Shown: positions 51,801 to 59,027, numbered from the stretch's first letter. The stretch is DNA of 59,027 nucleotides from Chitinophagaceae bacterium (GCA_019747705.1 JAIEQM010000082.1:1-59027); one strand, 5' to 3'. Translations and numbers: made by a program. Notes: a model not told the origin generated them from the sequence alone.

Positions 51801-51937
51801 TTGACATCACTACAATAAAGCGTGGATTAGGGCTTAAAAACATGCGCAGCAGAACAGAATTACTTAATGGAACCATTGACATAAAAACCGGGCCGGATAA
51901 AGGCTGTAAATTAAAAGTTCAAATACCTTATCAATAA
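48896..51937 (+). CDS. PAS-domain sensor histidine kinase (HisKA_3 type)
   Basis: A 1013-residue soluble kinase with no clear membrane segment. Several PAS domains come first (about 10-130, 145-260, 270-380), then a GAF-like region (about 385-550), and two more PAS/PAC modules (about 555-680 and 690-800, each ending in a DITEQ/DISERK motif). The HisKA_3 dimerisation helix follows with phospho-acceptor H831 in ADIGKELHDNISQML, then a HATPase_c domain with an N box (IVQEQMNNILKHAGA) and DDGQGFD. It phosphorylates the NarL-type regulator encoded 9 bp downstream. The signal is unknown. The coupled order indicates one operon. Confidence 0.93.
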   Translation: MSPVTLISLIPECFVQSRQFYVTIIGVDGKYIAANDYFLQTFGFTAETIQQIHSIETVHPEDREICMRAGHQCVANPGKPFTVTLRKPTGKFEYMHTRWEFLFFPEDNGTDAYIQCTGMDVTEETRSNQLLNEVKQKVLSDNNIIANLLSNSVDIIILVDEKGTISFCSPNIEREMGYSPDEMIGRTGFEFVHPDDSVAALQIFEAELKNPGANESIDLRFRKKDGTWMWAESKVRNLLTDPLVRGVLINLNDISTRKKTEEALIKSETRYRSFFENLPYPLFLVDPATGRIVNCNKSAEEKYGYTLQELKQMALADLFEEPSDVLQLGGMQQQQIIARHRSKNGDLLIAKLEQYNIQFDENGYRLILTHDITENYKRQQEGQLAFEISSIFMQQAPFNQQLEKALQKIRKFTGWDLIELWVPAYDDSFIRNPVSAFYQKHPNRGIIQEFIELSRKISFTKDTYSQTQLYRTRKPYWVENITDDNTLMRKAIVVGAGFNSYFSTPVITDDKIVCSIFLYSFQQKKRNEIAEKLIVTLGNLIGTELQKRKRERELDIIFKISPDIMTLAGLDGRYLKVNPAFETFTGYSQEEAKGLHPLHYVHMDDRQMVLQKLEELSKGQPVTYFENRVVTKSGEIKWISWTATPVFEEGMVIATHRDITEQKEFEQKLRQSNERYEYAKKATANEAIWDLDIINHEISWSEVFTSMFGYSSLKEDATLGFWEAMIHDEDRQRVSESFGSFLQQTESANWYCEYRFKRADGTYAYIVDRGYMIFDNNHQPIRVVGAMEDISERKKLEEQLILKERIKQKQIAQAAVNAQEKERADIGKELHDNISQMLTSTRLFLDILNNKSPDELLERSIKNINNIIGEVRNVSRSLVPSSIEDLGLIASLNDLMDSVRATKMMEVEFYPDNDIENLIHPNTKLTLYRIVQEQMNNILKHAGAKNVLIELFAENSMIELIVTDDGQGFDITTIKRGLGLKNMRSRTELLNGTIDIKTGPDKGCKLKVQIPYQ

Positions 51938-51946
51938 AAAAAGATT

Positions 51947-52582
51947 ATGGAAAAGATTACCATCCTGATTGCAGACGACCACAAACTCATTCGTGAAACC
52001 TGGAGTTTCATCCTTAACAGCGATGCACGCTTTAATGTAGTTGCTCAATGCAGCAACGGCGAAGAGGCTGTGCAACTGGCGCAGCAGTTAAGACCCAAAG
52101 TAGTAATGCTGGATATAAACATGACGCCCATGAGCGGCATTGAAGCAACGGAGCAGATACGAAAGTTCTCTCCTTCCAGCAAAATCATTGGAGTATCCAT
52201 GCACTCACAACCTGCGTATGTAAAAAAATTACTCAAGCTGGGGGCACATGGCTACGTAACCAAAAACTCACCGCAGCAGGAAATGTTTGAAGCCATTCTG
52301 GAAGTGAGCAAAGGCAACCGCTTTATCTGCTCAGAAGTAAAAACTATTTTAAGTGAACAGGCTTTTGATGATGATACCAATGGCGCCAATGCCCTCAGCG
52401 GAAGAGAGCTGGAAATTATTAAGCAAATTAAAAACGGGCTTTCTTCAAAAGAAATTGCAACCGAACTGAATATCTCTTTAAAAACAGTGGAAGTGCACCG
52501 CCATAATATTTTAAAGAAACTTAATTTAAAAAACAGCGCTGCATTGGTAAACTATATCAATGAGTCAGGGCTTGTAATTTAA
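51947..52582 (+). CDS. NarL/FixJ-type response regulator
   Basis: A 211-residue regulator. The receiver domain (1-120) has the acidic pair in IADDHKLIRE, phospho-acceptor D56 in VVMLDINMTP and K in TKNSP. The C-terminal LuxR-type HTH (about 148-205) reads LSGRELEIIKQIKNGLSSKEIATELNISLKTVEVHRHNI. It is the cognate partner of the upstream HisKA_3 kinase (9-bp gap). Target genes cannot be named; the divergent amidohydrolase operon is one candidate only by proximity. A weak hairpin with a 7-T run follows near 52603-52637. Confidence 0.94.
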   Translation: MEKITILIADDHKLIRETWSFILNSDARFNVVAQCSNGEEAVQLAQQLRPKVVMLDINMTPMSGIEATEQIRKFSPSSKIIGVSMHSQPAYVKKLLKLGAHGYVTKNSPQQEMFEAILEVSKGNRFICSEVKTILSEQAFDDDTNGANALSGRELEIIKQIKNGLSSKEIATELNISLKTVEVHRHNILKKLNLKNSAALVNYINESGLVI

Positions 52583-52602
52583 AACTGAACCAATTGCTTA
52601 TA

Positions 52603-52637
52603 CAGGGGAGCGGTGCAGACTGTTTCCCTTTTTTTGT
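52603..52637 (+). terminator. Probable terminator after the two-component operon
   Basis: An imperfect stem AGGGGA...TTCCCT followed by seven T. Confidence 0.5.
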
Positions 52638-52674
52638 TATTCTATTTTCCTAATTTCACCGCCAAATCATTGCT

Positions 52675-53169
52675 ATGGCCATACGCATTTTCATTACTGG
52701 CGGAACATTTGATAAAGAATACAATGAATTAACCGGCCAACTCTATTTCAACGATACTCATATGCACGACTTGCTGGAGATGGGCCGCTGCAAAGCCGAT
52801 GTGGAAATACGAACACTGATGATGATTGACAGCCTGGAGATGACGGATGATGACCGTGATTTAATTGTACACCAGTGCAACAATGCTGATGAAGACCGCA
52901 TTGTAATTACACATGGTACAGATACGATGAGTGAAACAGCTCAATACATTGCTCAAAAACTGAAAGCCACTGATAAAACCATTGTACTCACCGGCGCCAT
53001 GATTCCTATTAAATTCGGAAGTAGTGATGGTCTTTTTAATTTAGGAAGCGCTTTGGCTTTTGTGCAATCATTACCCGCAGGTGTATATGTAGCCATGAAT
53101 GGCCGCTATTTTAACTGGGATAATGTGCGCAAGAATAAACAAACAGGTATGTTTGAAGAAGTAAAATAA
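52675..53169 (+). CDS. Short asparaginase-domain protein
   Basis: A 164-residue protein equal to the N-terminal domain of type I/II asparaginases. The first catalytic threonine lies in FITGGTFDKEYNE and the second in VITHGTDTMSETAQYI (T-D pair). IVLTGAMIP is the third family strand. The C-terminal domain of full asparaginases (about 320 residues) is missing, but the frame ends cleanly, and short forms of this kind are common in Bacteroidota and other bacteria. Amidase activity on asparagine or another amide is plausible but unproven. It is convergent with the DoxX gene across an inverted repeat. Confidence 0.85.
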   Translation: MAIRIFITGGTFDKEYNELTGQLYFNDTHMHDLLEMGRCKADVEIRTLMMIDSLEMTDDDRDLIVHQCNNADEDRIVITHGTDTMSETAQYIAQKLKATDKTIVLTGAMIPIKFGSSDGLFNLGSALAFVQSLPAGVYVAMNGRYFNWDNVRKNKQTGMFEEVK

Positions 53170-53180
53170 GACGTTTGAGA

Positions 53181-53244
53181 AACCTCCGGGGTTTTGAGCA
53201 TTAGCTTGAAAAAAAGAACGGTGATATAAAACCCCCGGAGGTTT
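53181..53244. repeat. Inverted repeat between convergent genes (AACCTCCGGGGTTTT)
   Basis: AACCTCCGGGGTTTT at 53181-53195 and AAAACCCCCGGAGGTTT at 53228-53244 pair nearly perfectly around a 32-base loop. It may act as a two-way terminator for the asparaginase and DoxX genes, or be a REP element. Confidence 0.7.
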
Positions 53245-53272
53245 ACTTATGATACGATATACTTTTAATTTA

Positions 53273-54235
53273 TTATTTTCTTCCGTAAGTATATTCGTGC
53301 CTCTTAACCCATTTTTTAGTAGCAACAAACTTTACATCTTTTCTTTTGCTGAAGAAGTTCCGCCCAATTGTGTAAGTGTGTCTAAGCAAAGCCGGTTTGT
53401 TGTCATTGCCATCAGCGCCCATTACTTCTGTAACAATTACAACACTGCCATCTGCAAGAATTTTTTTTGATGTTACCTTTTCATTATTGAGCATTGTGCC
53501 ATTTGCTGATATGGTAATCGTATCCGTCCAGTTGGCATTTGCCTCTTTAGGGAAGGAGTTGGAAAAGCGAAATGCGTTACTGTTTCCTATTTGCTCAACA
53601 TCAAGATTGGCAGACATTGTATAGGGCTTGCCACTAGTATAATCAAGATAGGTAAGACTGCCCTGCCAGCTTCCGATAATGGTTTGAAAGTCTTTTGCTG
53701 AAACTGTTGTGGTATTTTGTGCAAATGATGCATGTGTGAGCAAAAGCAAAACAACCGTTGCTGTCGTTGCAACCTGCTTTATGGAGATTTTTAAATCCTT
53801 TCTTTTCATAATAAAATTATCAATTGAATACTTGCCACTGCCTCCAACAGCAATCAATACAAAACCCCAGAACAATAATTGCTGATAATACATGCCTACC
53901 ATTGGCGCCGGTTCTTTGTACCAGATAAATGAAACTACAAAAAATTGAAACGCTAACTGAATGGCAGAAAACCGTGTAAAAAAACCAATGGCAATACAAA
54001 GCCCACCCACAAACTCACCCCATGATGCTGCAGCCGCCCAAAAGCCGGGTGATGGAAAATTAAAACCCAGTTCGCTTACCTGTTTTACAAACCAGCCGGG
54101 TGCTGCAAGCTCATTCATTTTGGGCCAGCCGGCGCCAATGGCAATGGTAAAGCCAATATAAAAGCGAAATAATAACCATGCAATGTTAAATGCTTTGTTG
54201 CCGGTGAAGGCGCTTCCGAAGAAAAACTGTTTCAT
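53273..54235 (-). CDS. DoxX family membrane protein fused to a signal-peptide-bearing periplasmic domain
   Basis: A 320-residue protein in two halves. Residues 1-145 are a complete DoxX protein with four membrane segments (WLLFRFYIGFTIAIGAGWPK, SWGEFVGGLCIAIGFFTRF, IQLAFQFFVVSFIWY, QLLFWGFVLIAVGGSGKYSID). At about 146 the sequence continues MKRKDLKISIKQVATTATVV and LLLLTHASFAQ, which looks exactly like the start and signal peptide of a separate secreted protein. A roughly 150-residue beta-rich domain follows (IIGSWQGSLTYLDYTSGKPY, MSANLDVEQIGNSNAFRFSN). The DoxX part may be a thiosulfate- or quinone-linked electron carrier; the second is unknown. It lies 25 bp behind the GIN-domain gene. Confidence 0.8.
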   Translation of the reverse strand: MKQFFFGSAFTGNKAFNIAWLLFRFYIGFTIAIGAGWPKMNELAAPGWFVKQVSELGFNFPSPGFWAAAASWGEFVGGLCIAIGFFTRFSAIQLAFQFFVVSFIWYKEPAPMVGMYYQQLLFWGFVLIAVGGSGKYSIDNFIMKRKDLKISIKQVATTATVVLLLLTHASFAQNTTTVSAKDFQTIIGSWQGSLTYLDYTSGKPYTMSANLDVEQIGNSNAFRFSNSFPKEANANWTDTITISANGTMLNNEKVTSKKILADGSVVIVTEVMGADGNDNKPALLRHTYTIGRNFFSKRKDVKFVATKKWVKRHEYTYGRK

Positions 54236-54260
54236 AATTGATTGATTTAGTTAGTTATAA

Positions 54261-55229
54261 TTATTGATTGATGTTAAACGTTTTGTTATTGTCTTCTTTC
54301 TTTACAAGCAGAAAAGGAGGTTGATCGGAAATTTTTGCACCACTCATTACTGTATTTACCTGCTCCTGGCTGGCGATATAAATTTTGGTACCCACCGGAA
54401 AACGATAGGTTCTTGTTCCGTAGGGCATCATTACAAAAATAGTTGTGCCATTTCCTTTTTCATCAGGGCGGTAAGAAATAACAGACAGTTTAGTTGGTAG
54501 CACGCTGTTGTTTCTTAGTTTGAAACGCACAAATTCAACAGGAGCGTTTCTTTTTGTAAGTGCAGTTGCACCGGCATTGCCAAAAAGATTGGTTACTTCA
54601 TTATTGCCATTCATATTGGTTTGAATCAGTTCTTTTGTATTCAATAGAATATCTGCATTTCCTGAAGAGCTTAGTGTTGTTTTTGTGGCAGTGAGTGTAC
54701 CTGCATCAATATCGCTGTTGCCTTTTGTTTGCAGTGCTATTTCAGTTACTGTTCCTGAAAGTTTAATAGCTGCATTGCCGGAGCTGGTTAGTTTAAATTC
54801 TTTTTGATTGAGTTGTTGTATTTCGATGTTGGTGTTTCCGTTGTTGTTGAGTGTTTCCAGTGCAGGCACTTTAATGGTTACAACCGTGTTGTTGGATGAT
54901 AACCAGCGATCATATTTGCCGCCGCTTAAATCAAAGGAAATTTTTAAAGTATTGTCTTCCTGTTTATACCGGAAAAACGCTTTGAGGTTTTCGTCAATGG
55001 TAACATCGAGTGCAAATGCTGCTGCGCCTGCTTCAACAACAACCTGTGCATTCATGTGGCTGATGTCAAGCTTTGTAAAGGCAGAAATAGATGGATTAAG
55101 TTTTACCAATTTGCCATTTCCACTGATTTGTTCCCATTTTTTGCCATTGTAATGCGAATAGCTGCTTTGTGAGTTGCCGGTGATTGCCAGGCTAAGACAA
55201 AGAATTGTGATGATAAGTACTTGTTTCAT
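54261..55229 (-). CDS. GIN/DUF2807 domain putative auto-transporter adhesin head protein
   Basis: A 322-residue exported protein (signal MKQVLIITILCLSLAITGNSQ). The DUF2807 (GIN) domain spans about 45-215: FTKLDISHMNAQVVVEAGAA, VTIKVPALETLNNNGNTNIEI, and repeated GN motifs in the beta-helix (TSSGNAAIKLSG, LQTKGNSDIDAG, LSSSGNADILLN). A further beta region of about 90 residues follows. It resembles surface or periplasmic adhesin heads of Bacteroidota. First gene of the pair with the DoxX fusion (25-bp gap). A hairpin at 55268-55310 lies just upstream of its start. Confidence 0.85.
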   Translation of the reverse strand: MKQVLIITILCLSLAITGNSQSSYSHYNGKKWEQISGNGKLVKLNPSISAFTKLDISHMNAQVVVEAGAAAFALDVTIDENLKAFFRYKQEDNTLKISFDLSGGKYDRWLSSNNTVVTIKVPALETLNNNGNTNIEIQQLNQKEFKLTSSGNAAIKLSGTVTEIALQTKGNSDIDAGTLTATKTTLSSSGNADILLNTKELIQTNMNGNNEVTNLFGNAGATALTKRNAPVEFVRFKLRNNSVLPTKLSVISYRPDEKGNGTTIFVMMPYGTRTYRFPVGTKIYIASQEQVNTVMSGAKISDQPPFLLVKKEDNNKTFNINQ

Positions 55230-55267
55230 GTGTTTAAATTTTTGTTTTTAAAGTTTTGTCACATAGT

Positions 55268-55310
55268 ATGCCCATAACCATTTGAATTGTTATGTTTTGT
55301 TTATGGGCAT
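55268..55310. promoter_or_regulatory. Hairpin upstream of the GIN-domain gene
   Basis: Perfect 10-bp arms ATGCCCATAA and TTATGGGCAT around 23 bases. It could be a leader structure or terminator remnant. The rest of the 338-bp gap 55230-55567 contains no gene I can support. Confidence 0.4.
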
Positions 55311-55567
55311 TTCATGAAATTAAATTTTTGCGGTGATTAATTTGTTTAGCAAAGATTCGCTCATGAACAACGGCGGGTCGCTTCAAATGTTGATTTGAGA
55401 CGAAGTAAAGAGGTATCAAATGATAAATGAGTGGCTCAAATGTTCTAAGTGGTTGAAAACAAGAGGGGTAACCAAATTGAAATTGTTGCTTTATGCAGAT
55501 GCGATGAAAGGATTGCGACGCAAGGGACGATGCCACAAGTACAAAAGCCGGTATCAAAAAAATGTAT

Positions 55568-56791
55568 TCAGGTATTCTTCTCCATCCACTCCTTTGGACT
55601 CAAACCAGTTTGTTTTTTAAACGCCCGGTTAAATGTGGCTTTAGAATTAAAACCGCAATCAAAAGCAATGCCGAGCAGTGTTTGATTTTTTTGTTCGCCG
55701 GCTTTGAGCATTTGCGTTACAGCGTTGATGCGGTAGTTGTTTACAAAATCATTAAAGTTGAGCTGGAAGCCCTGGTTGATGACTTTGCTGAGCACGGAAG
55801 GATTGGTGGACAATTTTTTGGAAAGCTGCGTGAGTGTAAGTTCTGCATCTTCATACAACTTATCCTCTTCCATTACAGCAATGATTTTTTCTTTCCATTG
55901 CCGGAGCGCTGCATCTTCTTTCAATTGCGTGCTTACATGTTCAAACGCTGCATCCTGCACCATGGGTTGTACAGGTGCAGACAATAATGCGGGCTGCCGG
56001 TATTGCAATAACAATTCCGGTTCAAATAATAATTTGCGCAGCGGAATACTCACTGCATTAAATCCGTTAATAGCAATATAATACACTACTATTGCAAAAC
56101 CCATGAAATAATACCAACTGCGTACATATACAACCTGCTCTTTAAAAAATGGAAAGAGCTCCAGTATATCCTGAACTACGGGCAACACAGTAATGATACC
56201 AAATGCAATTAAAAAATTACGCAGCCAGCTGATATTGGCTGCATCAGCAAATGACATTTCATAGTTAACATATTTTTTATACTGCCTGTAATAAAGAACA
56301 GATGCAATGAGATAAATTACAATGCTGATTTTTTGCAACACCTGGTACCACAGGTCAAAATCAGGATCGCTGTAACCATCCATGAGGTAATATTTTTTTA
56401 CGATGAGTTTATCTACCACCACCACAATGATGCTCCAAATGATATAAATGAACCCGGGAATAAAATGCAACCAGTCTTTTTGCATGAGTTTATAATGAAA
56501 ATTGGTAATGGTTTTTACATACAGGTACAATAAAGGACCAATCAACAATCCATGAACAAACGGCGTGTAAAAAAGAATTTCCCTGTAAATGGTATTGGGA
56601 ATATACCAGCCGGCAAAACCCGTCATCCAGGGCACTACAAATAATGCGGCAACAAATAAAAAAGCGCCGAGCAGCTTATCGGATGTACTTTCCTGTTTCA
56701 ATCCCCGGCGCCAAAGCATGAATGCATATACGAGGATGTGTACAAAAAAAATGAGCAGCAGCGAGCTTTGTAAACCAAAATTGAATTTCAT
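55568..56791 (-). CDS. AraC family transcriptional regulator with N-terminal membrane domain
   Basis: A 407-residue membrane-bound regulator. The first ~235 residues contain seven or so hydrophobic segments (LLLIFFVHILVYAFML, LLGAFLFVAALFVVPWM, LLIGPLLYLYVKTI, FIYIIWSIIVVVVDKL and others). A linker leads to the AraC HTH (about 315-405; LTQLSKKLSTNPSVLSKVIN, FNDFVNNYRINAVTQML, LLGIAFDCGFNSKATFNRAFKKQTGLSPKEW). This layout is common in Bacteroidota and is thought to sense envelope signals. ATG 56791 (MKFNFGLQ) is chosen over an in-frame TTG at 56809. It may control the adjacent GIN/DoxX operon; proximity is the only evidence. Confidence 0.93.
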   Translation of the reverse strand: MKFNFGLQSSLLLIFFVHILVYAFMLWRRGLKQESTSDKLLGAFLFVAALFVVPWMTGFAGWYIPNTIYREILFYTPFVHGLLIGPLLYLYVKTITNFHYKLMQKDWLHFIPGFIYIIWSIIVVVVDKLIVKKYYLMDGYSDPDFDLWYQVLQKISIVIYLIASVLYYRQYKKYVNYEMSFADAANISWLRNFLIAFGIITVLPVVQDILELFPFFKEQVVYVRSWYYFMGFAIVVYYIAINGFNAVSIPLRKLLFEPELLLQYRQPALLSAPVQPMVQDAAFEHVSTQLKEDAALRQWKEKIIAVMEEDKLYEDAELTLTQLSKKLSTNPSVLSKVINQGFQLNFNDFVNNYRINAVTQMLKAGEQKNQTLLGIAFDCGFNSKATFNRAFKKQTGLSPKEWMEKNT

Positions 56792-56867
56792 AAAAAATAA
56801 ATATAACAAACCGCAGCGGATAATGATGCTGTTGTTGAGTTTTGTACATTTATAAAAATCTATTGTA

Positions 56868-57644
56868 TTGAGTTTCAGTCAGCCATTTTTCAGTGAGCCG
56901 CAGCGTGAAGTTTCCATTTCAGCAGGAACAACCTTTTTGCCCTGCTTTTTCCGTAAAGTGTATTACACGGTTTGTTTGTTCAGAGCCGATAAAAAAGCTG
57001 TGATTAAAAAATTGGAAGGCACACCATTAGTGCCTGCTTTAAAATGGCTTGGTAAGTATGTTGTTGCCATCGGTTTGATTCGTTATGATGATTGTGATTT
57101 GGGTCAATACAATGAAATGATTGTTTCTATTCCTGTATTACCGCAGGGAATAAAACCACCTTTGAGCAGTTGGATGGATTTGGTGGGTTCTTTAGATAAA
57201 CGTAAAGTGGGGCAGCATATCATTCATATTCCGGTAACAAGTGAGTTTTCAAGAGTAGCGGGTTATGAGTTGTGGGGCTATCCAAAGATTGTTGCTCCGG
57301 TGGAACATGATTTTGCTGAAGCATCCTTGCATTCAAAACTGTTTGACCCGGTGAGTAAGGAATTGATTGTTGAAATACAAGGCAAGCTGGGCTTTGGAAT
57401 CCCATCCATTCCGTTATCACTCATTACTTATTCTTTTGTTGAGGGAAGATTGATGAAAACAAAAGTAAAAGTGCGTGGAATGATGAAGCTGCGGTTGAAT
57501 CATGGTTTGCGGATGAGGGTTGGTTCATCAACACATGCTATGGCGAATGATTTGCGAATGCTGGGGCTTGATGGAAAGAAGCCTTTTTTGGTGATGGATA
57601 CGGAAAAATTTCAGAGTGTGTTTTATGAAGCACGCCCCGTCTGA
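56868..57644 (+). CDS. Acetoacetate decarboxylase-like protein
   Basis: A 258-residue protein of the acetoacetate decarboxylase fold. The Schiff-base lysine K140 lies in YELWGYPKIVAPV, matching the G-[FY]-P-K active-site motif. LVGSLDKRKVGQHIIHIPVTSE precedes it, and the final SVFYEARPV comes from a palindromic stretch, so the natural C-terminus may differ. The start is probably TTG 56868; no in-frame ATG occurs before the conserved region. The real substrate may not be acetoacetate, since many family members have other activities. It is divergent from the AraC regulator (76-bp gap), which could control it. Confidence 0.82.
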   Translation: MSFSQPFFSEPQREVSISAGTTFLPCFFRKVYYTVCLFRADKKAVIKKLEGTPLVPALKWLGKYVVAIGLIRYDDCDLGQYNEMIVSIPVLPQGIKPPLSSWMDLVGSLDKRKVGQHIIHIPVTSEFSRVAGYELWGYPKIVAPVEHDFAEASLHSKLFDPVSKELIVEIQGKLGFGIPSIPLSLITYSFVEGRLMKTKVKVRGMMKLRLNHGLRMRVGSSTHAMANDLRMLGLDGKKPFLVMDTEKFQSVFYEARPV

Positions 57645-57660
57645 CGCCCTCGTCTGACGG
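57636..57660. repeat. Palindromic direct/inverted motif at the end of the decarboxylase-like gene
   Basis: Two copies of CGTCTGACG in a row flank CCCT. The stop codon of the gene lies within this motif. It resembles the insert in argE' (36749-36776). Confidence 0.55.
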
Positions 57661-57684
57661 AGAATTCAGGGCATGAGTTTTTTC

Positions 57685-57831
57685 AACGCAGAGAACAGGA
57701 GGTAAGGAGTTTACGCAAAGTGTAAGACCTGACAGGTTAAGCCTTACAGTTATGGTGTATGTTATTGTAATGACAGCTTCAAGTTCATTAACCTGTCAGG
57801 TCAAATAAAACCTCTGCGAAACCTCTGCGTT
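57685..57831. repeat. Outer inverted repeat (AACGCAGAG/CTCTGCGTT) containing MITE copy D
   Basis: AACGCAGAG at 57685-57693 and its complement at 57823-57831 enclose MITE copy D, so one repeat appears inserted into another. Confidence 0.5.
57726..57802. repeat. MITE-like element, copy D (short form)
   Basis: A 77-bp element with perfect ends GACCTGACAGGTTAA and TTAACCTGTCAGGTC, lacking the inner inverted repeat of copies A-C. It is the simplest form of the family in the window. Confidence 0.75.
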
Positions 57832-57832
57832 C

Positions 57833-58621
57833 TTATTTCTCTGCGCTAAAAAAAAATTCAACCCGCTCTGCCACATTCTCCCAGCCTTCTTCCAAATTGA
57901 TATTATGTCCACCCCTCATCATCACTAATTCTGCACCAAGTTGTTTTGTATTTTTTACCAATGCTTTTTTATTGATGAGATAATCATCTTCCCCGCCAAT
58001 GATGAGCAAAGGAATGCCCGGCTGTTTTGCTTTTGGCAAATTCAACAACATCATATCTAAGTAAGCACGGAAACTTTCATCCTGCATACGGGGAACAACC
58101 GCATCAATCAATTCATCTTTTACCTCTGGTGCAAACATTAATTTCTTTGCTTTTGTTTTGGCATTAAAAACAGGAGCAAAACTGAATGTAAACAAAGCTT
58201 TCAAAAATGAAAACGGATATGCTTTTATTACCTGCCATGTAGCGCCTCCAATACCGCTTGCAGGAACCGTACACAACAACACCGCTTTTTTAATATTGGC
58301 TGATGGATGCTTTTGCAAATAATGCTGCACAATAAATCCACCCATGCTGTGGCCGATCAAATACACAGTTCCATCAATCTTTGAAACAACACTGTGCACA
58401 TCTTCAACATACTCATTAATGGTTCTCCATTTTAAAGAACCCTTTTGTTCACTGTTGCCATGATTGCGGTAACTGATTGCAATTACATCATATCCTTTTG
58501 CTGTAAACCATGGCTGAAAGTTATTTTCCCAATACCAGGCACCGAAGCAAACACCATGCAGCAGCACAATGGTTGCTTTGGGAGCCGATGACGGTTTTGT
58601 ATGGATTGTTTCAATAAACAT
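57833..58621 (-). CDS. Alpha/beta hydrolase
   Basis: A 262-residue alpha/beta hydrolase. Oxyanion motif VLLHGVCFGAWYW, nucleophile elbow GHSMGG in YLIGHSMGGFIVQHYL, acid in IGGEDDYLI, and histidine in MRGGHNINLEEGW. A helical cap lies between about 130 and 195 (FSFLKALFTFSFAPVFNAKTKAKKLM). ATG 58621 (MFIETIHTKP) is preferred to an in-frame TTG at 58630. It is a general serine hydrolase or esterase of unknown substrate; the tandem hairpin array begins 5 bp from its start codon. Confidence 0.85.
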   Translation of the reverse strand: MFIETIHTKPSSAPKATIVLLHGVCFGAWYWENNFQPWFTAKGYDVIAISYRNHGNSEQKGSLKWRTINEYVEDVHSVVSKIDGTVYLIGHSMGGFIVQHYLQKHPSANIKKAVLLCTVPASGIGGATWQVIKAYPFSFLKALFTFSFAPVFNAKTKAKKLMFAPEVKDELIDAVVPRMQDESFRAYLDMMLLNLPKAKQPGIPLLIIGGEDDYLINKKALVKNTKQLGAELVMMRGGHNINLEEGWENVAERVEFFFSAEK

Positions 58622-58625
58622 TTTT

Positions 58626-59027
58626 AACAAAGAGAAAAAGAGGGTAAGAGATTAATAAGAAGCTCTCTTCTTCTCTTAACCTCTTTGTTTTAATTTTTTA
58701 ATGTCTCCGTGGCACCTTTTATTTTTTTAACAAAGAGAAAAAGAGGGTAAGAGATTAATAAGAAGCTCTCTTCTTCTCTTAACCTCTTTGTTTTATTTTT
58801 CAATGTCTCAGTGGCACCTTTTATTTTTTTAACAAAGAGAAGAAGAGGTTAAGAGGTTTTTACAAACCCCTCTTCTTCTCTTACCCTCTTTGTTTTAATT
58901 TTTAATGTCTCAGCGGCACCTTTTAATTTTTTAACAAAGAGAAGAAGAGGTTAAGAGGTTTTTACAAACCCCTCTTCTTCTCTTACCCTCTTTGTTTTAT
59001 TTTTTAATGTCTCAGTGGCACCTTTTA
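58626..59027. repeat. Tandem array of about 102-bp hairpin units
   Basis: Four units start with AACAAAGAG at 58626, 58729, 58831 and 58933 (periods 103, 102, 102). Each is an inverted repeat (AACAAAGAG ... CTCTTTGTT, with inner AAGAAGAGG/CCTCTTCTT) followed by a spacer TGTCTCAGTGGCACCTTTTA. Units 1-2 share one inner variant (ATTAATAAGAAGCT) and units 3-4 another (TTTTTACAAACC). The array runs off the window edge. No open frame. Confidence 0.85.

Noticed and set aside
55312..55557. 81-codon frame on the minus strand between the GIN gene and the AraC gene
   Set aside because: Composition is unlike its neighbours, no domain is visible, and the region is AT-rich intergenic sequence.
58626..59027. 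CRISPR array
   Set aside because: The units are tandem and nearly identical along their whole length, with no unique spacers, and each is a long hairpin. No cas gene is near.
1..59027. tRNA or rRNA genes
   Set aside because: I saw no cloverleaf with the expected T-loop and anticodon arm, and no rRNA-like stretch, on either strand by eye. A tRNA scan would settle this.

Overview
The window looks like a chromosomal segment of a Bacteroidota (Bacteroidetes) bacterium, most likely of the Chitinophagaceae. The evidence is a type IX secretion sorting domain, a TTG-N19-TAnnTTTG promoter in front of typA, low-GC coding with GC-rich palindromes, a 7TM-type AraC regulator, DUF2807/GIN and DUF4260 proteins, and an arginine operon built on an N-acyl-ornithine carbamoyltransferase (ArgF').

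Layout. 1-5.4 kb: a Tat-exported Gfo/Idh/MocA oxidoreductase, a T9SS cargo protein with a beta-barrel partner, a small XRE regulator and an anchored hydrolase. 5.4-9.5 kb: a VapBC-like toxin-antitoxin pair and a rhomboid protease, set in long repeat-filled gaps that include a 477-bp tandem duplication. 9.5-20 kb: typA, a frameshifted S9 peptidase, a UvrD-type helicase, a HigBA module, a cvfB-like gene and a broken DUF2238 gene. 20-28.9 kb: housekeeping and small genes (Crp/Fnr regulator, UDG-like protein, pyrH, sterol desaturase, nucleotidyltransferase), with a conserved gene split by an in-frame TAG. 29.1-39.3 kb: a complete linear arginine operon, GNAT (NAGS-like)-argG-argC-[four-helix-bundle gene]-argD-argF'-[DUF559]argB-argE'-[four-helix-bundle gene]-argH. 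39.4-53 kb: a flavin reductase, a PurF-like amidotransferase, SixA, two amidohydrolases, a PAS histidine kinase with its NarL-type regulator, and a short asparaginase-like protein. 53-59 kb: a DoxX fusion, a GIN-domain protein, an AraC regulator, an acetoacetate-decarboxylase-like protein, a hydrolase and a tandem array of hairpin repeats.

The arginine genes cover glutamate to arginine: acetylation (GNAT), kinase (ArgB), reductase (ArgC), aminotransferase (ArgD), carbamoylation of the N-acyl ornithine (ArgF'), deacylation (M20 ArgE'), then ArgG and ArgH.

The most unusual feature is what has been inserted into this operon. (1) At least 13 short GC-rich palindromes related to CCCCCTTTAGGGGATAGGGG occur between 29.8 and 36.1 kb, nearly all inside reading frames. 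Each keeps the frame and adds a Pro/Ser/Gly-rich peptide. (2) Three small passenger genes (two four-helix-bundle/IVS-type proteins and one DUF559 nuclease-like protein) sit exactly at gene junctions. Each is flanked by an inverted repeat whose right arm overlaps the end of the passenger ORF. The DUF559 passenger has no stop at its right arm and is fused in frame to ArgB. I infer that these are small hairpin-bounded cassettes that enter operons without breaking expression. Other repeat families in the window are a MITE-like element with GACCTGACAGGTTAA ends, a 180-bp element with perfect 15-bp ends, and several REP-like hairpins.

Three genes carry apparent frameshifts or stops at simple repeats or single codons. 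They may be real decay or sequencing/assembly errors.
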